From contig NZ_CP142208.1 in the NCBI RefSeq assembly GCF_036865545.1, positions 2,914,001 to 2,978,000 of the forward strand: 64,000 bases of DNA, read 5' to 3'. This document shows, piece after piece, positions 58,569 through 64,000 of this stretch (position 1 is its first letter; each line of letters opens with the position of its first letter). Both the position numbers and the translations under genes were made by a program. This DNA is from Erwinia sp. E_sp_B01_1 (GTDB taxonomy: Bacteria; Pseudomonadota; Gammaproteobacteria; Enterobacterales; Enterobacteriaceae). The notes under the pieces were generated by a model that was not told the DNA's origin, did not search any database, and saw only the letters and a program-made list of their open reading frames with translations.

Positions 58569-59954
58569 TCATGCCGGTTTGATGTTCTGATTCATCCGGA
58601 AGAGGTTCATCGGGTCATACTTATTCTTAAGTTCCACCAGCCGATTCCAGGTTGCACCGTAAGCAAAAGCGATGCGGTCGGTCTCCTCCTCGGTCAGGAA
58701 GTTGATGTAGGCGCCGCTGCTGGCAAAGGGTTGTGATTTAGCAAAGAATTCCCTTGCCCAGGCGATGCAGTGCTCATCCTCAGCGGCTGTCTCCCAGCGA
58801 CCATGCACATTCATCACGTAGTTGGCATCCCGGTTCGAATAGGCCATTGCTTCAGGCGCTACGCGCGTTGTCTGCCCTCCAATTGTTCCGATGAATATCT
58901 CACAATGAGGTGACGGCAATCTGCCGGCGTATTCGATGATGGCATCAATAACGCCATCACTGATTTGCGAGAAGTTGTGCGACTTCCAGTAGTTGCGCGC
59001 GCCTTTTGTCAGTAGCGGATCGAATGCCTGCTGCCAGGCGGTATAGGGCTGCACGCCGATATGTTCACCAAGCGCCGTGCCAAACCCGCGCAGCGGCTCA
59101 ATATGCTTCTTGCCCTCTTCAGGGTCGCCCGCATAGCACAGCGCAAGCGCAACCATCTCTTTCCCGTGAACGTCCTCAGCAAGGAAAGGCAGCGGAGGTG
59201 CCTTACGGGTGACCATCCAGACGTTGAGCTCTTCCGGCATGGTGAGGGTAAATCGGGCGAACTGCGAGATCACCTGTTTTGCCTGGTCAAACGGAAAGAC
59301 GATCAGCCCACTCAATACATCTGGCCCGACGGGATGGAGTTGAAATTCGAAGCGCGTAATCACCCCGAAGTTGCCTCCCCCACCCCGCAGCCCCCAAAAG
59401 AGATCTGCATTCTCTGATTCGCTGGCGTGTAGCTGACTGCCATCTGCCGTGACAACATCCGCTGAGAGCAGATTGTCTATGGTCATGCCGTACTTACGAC
59501 TCAGCCAGCCGAACCCGCCGCCAAGTGTCAGTCCGGCCACACCGGTGGTTGAATTGATGCCCAGAGGCGTGGCAAGACCATGCGCCTGCACTGCGGCATC
59601 AAAGTCGGCCAGGGTGCAGCCTGGCTCGACGCTGGCTCTGCGGGTGCCAGGGTCTACTTCCACTCGCTTCATCAGCGAGAGGTCGATCATCAGGCCGTCG
59701 TTGCACACGGCATTACCTGCGATGTTGTGACCGCCTCCCCGGATCGAAATAAGGAGATTTTGCGTGCGCCCAAATTCGATGGCCCGGACGACATCCTCTG
59801 GCGACGTGCAGCGGGCGATCAACGCGGGTTTGCGGTCGATCATGGCGTTCCAGATCTCTCGCACCTCGTCATAGCCTGTCTCGTCAGGAAGGATCACCTC
59901 TCCCTGGAAGTGCGATTTGAACTCGTCGATATCTACATTTATTAACCCCTTCAT
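58569..59954 (-). CDS. FAD-binding oxidase of the berberine-bridge type
   Basis: 461 residues. FAD_binding_4 domain with IRGGGHNIAGN, whose His76 is the usual covalent FAD attachment, and GGGGNFGVITRFEF; BBE domain at the end (WNRLVELKNKYDPMNLFRMN). The second covalent Cys of plant enzymes is not apparent, so the flavin is probably attached only once. Oxidises a sugar or alcohol in relatives. Stand-alone gene, convergent with mesD. Confidence 0.82.
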   Translation of the reverse strand: MKGLINVDIDEFKSHFQGEVILPDETGYDEVREIWNAMIDRKPALIARCTSPEDVVRAIEFGRTQNLLISIRGGGHNIAGNAVCNDGLMIDLSLMKRVEVDPGTRRASVEPGCTLADFDAAVQAHGLATPLGINSTTGVAGLTLGGGFGWLSRKYGMTIDNLLSADVVTADGSQLHASESENADLFWGLRGGGGNFGVITRFEFQLHPVGPDVLSGLIVFPFDQAKQVISQFARFTLTMPEELNVWMVTRKAPPLPFLAEDVHGKEMVALALCYAGDPEEGKKHIEPLRGFGTALGEHIGVQPYTAWQQAFDPLLTKGARNYWKSHNFSQISDGVIDAIIEYAGRLPSPHCEIFIGTIGGQTTRVAPEAMAYSNRDANYVMNVHGRWETAAEDEHCIAWAREFFAKSQPFASSGAYINFLTEEETDRIAFAYGATWNRLVELKNKYDPMNLFRMNQNIKPA

Positions 59955-60535
59955 GATTGTCTCCTGCTTTTGTGAATCCCAGATAATTATGACGGTTTTG
60001 CCAAAATACGAGGGTTTTGCGGGGTTATTTTACGAATTTTGTCGACATTGGTCGCAATCATGATCGGTCCAGGGCGCCTCAGTTGAGTCATCATTGCCTG
60101 TGGATTCTGGTGACGGATAAATCAGCTTGAACCAGGCCTGTTCGTTAAGAAAAACAGGCGCTCCTGTCCCTGCTCTGTTGCAGTGAATTACCCGCCCCTA
60201 ACAGAGATTGTCCGGTGAGGTCCACCAAAAGGCCGTTTAGCTCTTTGGGCATAATTAAGGTTTGGTATCTGAAAGAGCTTCGAACCAAAGTGCATTAAGT
60301 CAGACAAGGTAATTAACGCGTTTTAATTGAATTTCCCCTGTACAGATTCAGGCATGTGATACAGATCTCCCAAATCCCCTAAGTCAAACTGGTAAATGTA
60401 AAATTTTTTTCTACAATTTTATCGAAATGTAAGCCCACCACCCTTTCACCATGTATATCCTGCTGGTATATGGGAAGAATCAGCAGGCCTCTTTGCTTTT
60501 TTCGGTAACGAATCTCAATGCTCAAGAGGATACAA
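59955..60535. other. Gene-free gap before the DUF1254 remnant
   Basis: About 580 bp without a gene I can defend. There is a hexanucleotide-rich AT stretch at 60390-60420 (TGTAAAATTTTTTTCTAC) but no recognised motif. It probably holds promoters of the genes on both sides. Confidence 0.5.
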
Positions 60536-60918
60536 ATGAAACTTCGACCCCTTAGCCTTATCCTGTGCGGATTATTATCCGCTGGCTCTGCTTTTCCGGT
60601 TTTATCTGCTGATGCACCTCCCCACTCACCGCTGATGGCGCAAATTAATAACGGCAACTGGCTGGCGCTTTCTGTCGCTCTGAGTCTGACCTGCGCACAG
60701 GCATACGCCCAGTCAGCACCCTTGACCATTACGCATCCGCAAAAGCCCGATCTGCTGAATCAGCTTTCGCCCGACGTGACCATGCCGGAGGCCTATGTTA
60801 AGGCCATCGCGCAGCAGGCCTTTATCTGGGGTATCCCATCGTTAACCAGTTTAACCGTCGAATGACTATTACCCAGGCGCCATACCCCGCCCTCAACGGT
60901 GGCATGGTACCCCCTTGC
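60536..60918 (+). pseudogene. Remnant of a DUF1254-family secreted protein
   Basis: Starts MKLRPLSLILCGLLSAG (signal peptide), runs into a second hydrophobic stretch ending AYAQSAPLT, and continues to [16 protein letters not shown], the beginning of the DUF1254 domain. A frame break at a CCC (60836-60838) can be repaired to [18 protein letters not shown]. After LNGGMVP the rest of the gene (several hundred codons) is gone and the next gene's leader begins. A deleted pseudogene. Confidence 0.7.
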
Positions 60919-60939
60919 TTATGCTTTCCGGAGATGATC

Positions 60940-61731
60940 ATGAAGAAATTAAAAACCGGCATGCTGCTGTTATCACTGGCGCTGACATCCGCAGCCGCCT
61001 GGGCTGAGGATGCTTCATCAGGTTCGGCGCAGGCGAACAACCCGCTGGCTAATATGACCGCCTTCAACATGCAGAATTATTATATCGGCGACGTTACGGG
61101 TTCCGATAAGGATGCAAATCAATTCTGGTTGCGTTATGCCCAGCCTTTTTCAGTGAATGACAGCCACTGGTTGTTGCGTGCTTCATTGCCGGTTAATACC
61201 TACCCCACACCGCCGGAGGGCGGCCATAAAACCGGAACAGGCGATCTTAACCTGTTTACCGCGTGGTTGATTGATACCGGCAATCCGGCCGTGAGCTTTG
61301 GATTTGGCCCCCAGCTAACCGCACCCACCGCGTCAGAACATGAGTTAGGAAGCGAGAAATGGTCGGCGGGCCTGGTAAACGTGCTCTTTAACGCCAGTTC
61401 GCCCGTGTTTCAGTATGGTTATCTCGCCTCCTGGCAGCACAGCTTTGCCGGAGAAGGCGACCGCAGCGACGTTAATATTGGTGCCTTCCAGCCGTTTGCC
61501 TTTTATCAGTTGGGGGGCGGCACGTACCTTCGTTCCGCGCCTATCTGGAATTATAACTTCCAGAATGACAGCTATGGCGTTCCCCTCGGACTGGGTGTGG
61601 GACAGGTTATCAAGAGCGGCAAAACCGTTTACAACTTTTTCGTTGAGCCACAGGGCAGCGTCGCGGATCGCGGAGCGGGTCAGCCCCGCTGGCAGATCTT
61701 CTTCGGACTGAATCTGCAATTTTTAAATTGA
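60940..61731 (+). CDS. Secreted, beta-barrel-like envelope protein
   Basis: 263 residues with a signal peptide ([22 protein letters not shown]) and alternating aromatic/polar strands ending in NLQFLN, the C-terminal pattern of outer-membrane barrels. GGAG precedes the ATG at 60940. Possibly a channel or transporter related to phenol-pathway MetA-type proteins, but the family is not certain. The deletion of DUF1254 upstream placed this gene there. Confidence 0.7.
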   Translation: MKKLKTGMLLLSLALTSAAAWAEDASSGSAQANNPLANMTAFNMQNYYIGDVTGSDKDANQFWLRYAQPFSVNDSHWLLRASLPVNTYPTPPEGGHKTGTGDLNLFTAWLIDTGNPAVSFGFGPQLTAPTASEHELGSEKWSAGLVNVLFNASSPVFQYGYLASWQHSFAGEGDRSDVNIGAFQPFAFYQLGGGTYLRSAPIWNYNFQNDSYGVPLGLGVGQVIKSGKTVYNFFVEPQGSVADRGAGQPRWQIFFGLNLQFLN

Positions 61732-61933
61732 ATATAGTGTCGCAATGTTCAGTACGGTCTCTCTGTTCTTGAGCCGGGTGATGATCCCGGCAAAGTTAAG
61801 TGCAGACATTTCTGGTGGCAGTGCAGATTCACCTTTAGCCAGCGACCTGGAGTTATAAAATCATATTGCTTAACGGAATAGCCCGGGAAGTCGCTTCGGC
61901 ATAAGAATGTACCACCAGCCCCATAGATACCCG
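61732..61933. other. Short gap between convergent genes
   Basis: 200 bp between the barrel gene and tetR stop; nothing recognised. Confidence 0.5.
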
Positions 61934-62548
61934 TTAACATTCACTGGCCTGTACCATTCCCTTGATCAATAAGGCAAAGGCAGTAACAGCTTCAGTTTCG
62001 TTCATTCGTCCGCGAGTAAGCGCTACGGACAGCGCTTCGCCCGCTCCGACCAGACCGATGCAACTTTGTTTTAACGACTGGGAAGACATATTTACATGTG
62101 GTCTCAGGACTGACACGAACATTGCGACACAGTTGTCCAGAAGTTCCTGGAAAACCGCCACCTTCTCTTCGCTACCTGCCAGGGCCGCACCTACCGCGTG
62201 AAACTCGTCCGTTTTATCTGCGGCGCAGTGGACATAGGCACTCGCCAGCATCTGTACAGTTTCCTGCAGGCTTCGCGTAGCGATGCTCATAGCCTCAGTA
62301 AACGTTCTGACCCGCTCTGTATCAATCCATCTGTAAAGCTCAATCAACAGCGCCGAACGAGTCGCGAAATGATCATAAACTACAGGTTTCGAAACGCCTG
62401 CACACACAGCCAGATGTCCCAGAGTGAGCCGATCAGCATTTTCCTCCCGAACGATCTTGAGCGCGGTGTCCAGAAGCTGTTGTCGTCGTTCTGCCCTGGA
62501 TAACCTCCGCGCAGCTGAACCGATTACCAGAGAATTGTGTTCTTTCAT
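61934..62548 (-). CDS. TetR-family repressor
   Basis: 204 residues: N-terminal helix-turn-helix (RQQLLDTALKIVREENADRL, then LGHLAVCAGVSKPVVYDHF) and a C-terminal ligand-binding domain. Divergent from the dehydrogenase gene at 62688, which it likely controls through the operators between them. The 9-bp tandem repeat lies 14 bp upstream of its ATG. Confidence 0.87.
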   Translation of the reverse strand: MKEHNSLVIGSAARRLSRAERRQQLLDTALKIVREENADRLTLGHLAVCAGVSKPVVYDHFATRSALLIELYRWIDTERVRTFTEAMSIATRSLQETVQMLASAYVHCAADKTDEFHAVGAALAGSEEKVAVFQELLDNCVAMFVSVLRPHVNMSSQSLKQSCIGLVGAGEALSVALTRGRMNETEAVTAFALLIKGMVQASEC

Positions 62549-62561
62549 TATATTTCCCTAT

Positions 62562-62617
62562 CAAACCTACCAAACCTACCAAACCTACCAAACCTACCAA
62601 ACCTACCAAACCTACCA
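62562..62617. repeat. 9-bp tandem repeat in the tetR leader
   Basis: Six copies of CAAACCTAC in a row and a partial seventh (CAAAGGTAG). Copy number could vary and change spacing between tetR and its promoter. Confidence 0.9.
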
Positions 62618-62618
62618 A

Positions 62619-62633
62619 AGGTAGCTTATTGCC
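62619..62633. promoter_or_regulatory. Possible TetR operator, partial
   Basis: AGGTAGCTTATTGCC resembles the palindrome at 62660 with changes in its right arm. Confidence 0.45.
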
Positions 62634-62659
62634 AAATGTGGTGCTATGCTTCCTACTAA

Positions 62660-62672
62660 TGGTAGCTTACCA
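62660..62672. promoter_or_regulatory. Probable TetR operator
   Basis: TGGTAGCTTACCA: perfect 5-bp arms with a 3-bp centre in the divergent promoter region, 16 bp before the dehydrogenase start. Confidence 0.6.
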
Positions 62673-62687
62673 CATCAACGAGGAATC

Positions 62688-63722
62688 ATGATTATGTCAT
62701 TCGATCCTGTCTTACTCATGGGCGGCTCAGGTGCTATTGGTCACCAGGCTGTTCGGGCGCTACGCACTACTTATCCTGATATCCCTGTACTTATAGGCGG
62801 TCGCGACCTTTTCAAAGCCCAGAAAGCAGCGGCAGAAATCGGAGGTGCAGAGGGTGTTGCAGTCGATACGAACTGCGCAGATCTCGGCCTCGGTGAGCGA
62901 AAAATCAGTGCTGTAGTCGTTCTGTATAAAGATCATACTCTCGCCGGACTCCGCTTTGCTCAATCACGTGGCGTACCACACCTGAGTATTTCCTCGGGCG
63001 TATTCGAAATAGCTCCGGAAATCGCAAGCTTCATGAATGCTCCGGGGGCGGCGGCAATAACACTTGGCTACGAGTGGCTGGTCGGAGCCACGACGGTTCC
63101 TGCACTTCATCTGAGCAAGTCATTCAGCCAGGTACACGAAATTCGTATTGGAGCCCTGGTCGATGAAGAAGATGTCGGCGGTCCTGCGGTCGCAGCGGAT
63201 TTTGCACATCTCAACCACCTGATGCCAGCGGCTCTGACGCGCCGGGTCGGTGCCTATATGTGGCGCGAAGGCAATGATGCCAGAGCGACGTTCTCAGCGA
63301 TCGACGGAACTGAAATCGCCGCTACAGGCTTTTCATCGATTGACGTGGTTGGCCTGGCATCGGCAACGGGTGCGGGCAACGTCCAGTTTGACCTGGGCAT
63401 GGGTATCAGTTCGCGCCGACGTAAAGGCGAAACATTCTCCACTGAAATCATCATTGATATTTCGGGTCTGGACATTGCCGGGCAGGCTCTTCATACCCGA
63501 CATGCGATAATGCATCCGGGCGGAGCAGCACCGCTGACAGGAATGGGGATTGCACTGCTTATTGAACGCATGGTCGGGCTGGATGGAAAGCCACCGGTTG
63601 CGCCGGGCCTGTATTTTCCTTATCAGATTCTGGATGCGGCGCACTATTTAGCGCGACTTAAGCAAGAGGGAGGCCAGCTCATGGAACTGCCATTGTCATC
63701 TGTTTCAGGAGCACAGCAATAA
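62688..63722 (+). CDS. Saccharopine-dehydrogenase-like NAD(P)-binding protein
   Basis: 344 residues with a Rossmann N-terminus LLMGGSGAIGHQAVRAL (about 8-24). The overall layout matches the saccharopine dehydrogenase NADP-binding family. Start at 62688 (MIMSFDPVLLMGG) follows GAGG; ATG 62694 is an alternative. Likely target of the divergent TetR. Substrate unknown. Confidence 0.8.
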   Translation: MIMSFDPVLLMGGSGAIGHQAVRALRTTYPDIPVLIGGRDLFKAQKAAAEIGGAEGVAVDTNCADLGLGERKISAVVVLYKDHTLAGLRFAQSRGVPHLSISSGVFEIAPEIASFMNAPGAAAITLGYEWLVGATTVPALHLSKSFSQVHEIRIGALVDEEDVGGPAVAADFAHLNHLMPAALTRRVGAYMWREGNDARATFSAIDGTEIAATGFSSIDVVGLASATGAGNVQFDLGMGISSRRRKGETFSTEIIIDISGLDIAGQALHTRHAIMHPGGAAPLTGMGIALLIERMVGLDGKPPVAPGLYFPYQILDAAHYLARLKQEGGQLMELPLSSVSGAQQ

Positions 63723-64000
63723 CCAACAAGTGCATACCCTGAATCACTTAAAAGTGTAACTCTCAGGGTCTGAATGACTCTGAGTTTCTCATGTTCAATT
63801 ATGGCTTCAGGTTTGAAGCTGTATTTCAATGCAACGGGCTGTCTGCGCACTTAATATGTGGCAAATCCATTTTATGTATTACCCCCTTCCGTGCTTTCCT
63901 GTCAGGGTCCTGACAGGCTCTGGTTCTGCATTATCAATTAACGCGTTATGTGAAGGTCATTACCCAGGTAATGATGCAGGCCACAATCGTTGTAAAAGTC
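63723..64000. other. Right edge, no gene
   Basis: Nearly 280 bp with no defensible gene. It contains a perfect 9-bp inverted repeat CCTGTCAGG-GT-CCTGACAGG at 63898-63917 without a clear T-run. Confidence 0.5.

Noticed and set aside
62424..62624. Plus-strand frame with a YQTYQTYQT repeat.
   Set aside because: An artefact of translating the 9-bp tandem repeat, lying on the opposite strand to tetR.

Overview
The window looks like chromosomal (or large-replicon) DNA of an enterobacterium. Protein-level similarity of phnFGHI, lacIZY, gabT/gabD and hyuAB to familiar enteric families, together with the Dpp-type transporter cluster and the dispersed palindromic repeats, suggests Erwiniaceae (Erwinia/Pantoea-like). 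That placement is an inference from sequence impression; no search was run.

Layout. 1-1.9 kb: start of a phosphonate C-P lyase operon (phnF-G-H-I, minus strand, phnI cut by the window edge). 2.0-5.9 kb: a small effector island. It holds a PAAR-DUF2235 (Tle1-like) phospholipase effector, an overlapping lipoprotein immunity gene, and a degenerate second copy of effector tail plus immunity gene. The island is bracketed by inverted copies of a sequence that also lies beside the pMB1/ColE1 origin. 6.2-11.9 kb: lactose locus lacZY (minus) with a divergent lacI. 12.2-17.2 kb: a CRP-site-preceded operon for an uncharacterised sugar: PfkA-like kinase, PTS IIB, UlaA-like IIC, class II ketose-bisphosphate aldolase, an unknown small protein, PTS IIA and a P-loop kinase. 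17.3-21.5 kb: DUF421 membrane protein, a lipoprotein, a haloacetate-dehalogenase-like hydrolase, and a divergent DapA-family / serine-dehydratase-like pair.

21.6-31.9 kb: a mobile-DNA and toxin graveyard: a RelE/ParE-type toxin-antitoxin pair, a tyrosine-recombinase stump, a truncated CHC2 zinc-finger primase gene between two 185-bp direct repeats, an XRE regulator, a SymE toxin gene, and two displaced CdiA C-terminal toxin/immunity modules with a broken second symE between them. No cdiB and no CdiA N-terminus are present.

31.9-55 kb: metabolic genes, almost all on the minus strand: SDR oxidoreductase, PoxB-like TPP enzyme, hyuAB (hydantoinase/oxoprolinase), GNAT, Lrp regulator, gabT, and a ten-gene operon (aldehyde dehydrogenase, HAD dehalogenase, FAD amine oxidase, Dpp-type ABC transporter, tandem GNAT, 2-hydroxyacid dehydrogenase, M20 amidohydrolase). 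Upstream of these is gabD. Together they look like import, deacylation, oxidation and GABA-shunt degradation of an amino compound. 55.5-64 kb: ASCH protein, the mesX-mesD methionine synthase pair, a berberine-bridge-type FAD oxidase, a DUF1254 remnant, a secreted barrel-like protein, and a tetR with a divergent NAD(P)-binding protein whose intergenic region carries a 9-bp tandem repeat.

Caution: five apparent frameshifts here can each be repaired by adding one base to a homopolymer run. Some of the broken genes may therefore be sequencing errors rather than pseudogenes.
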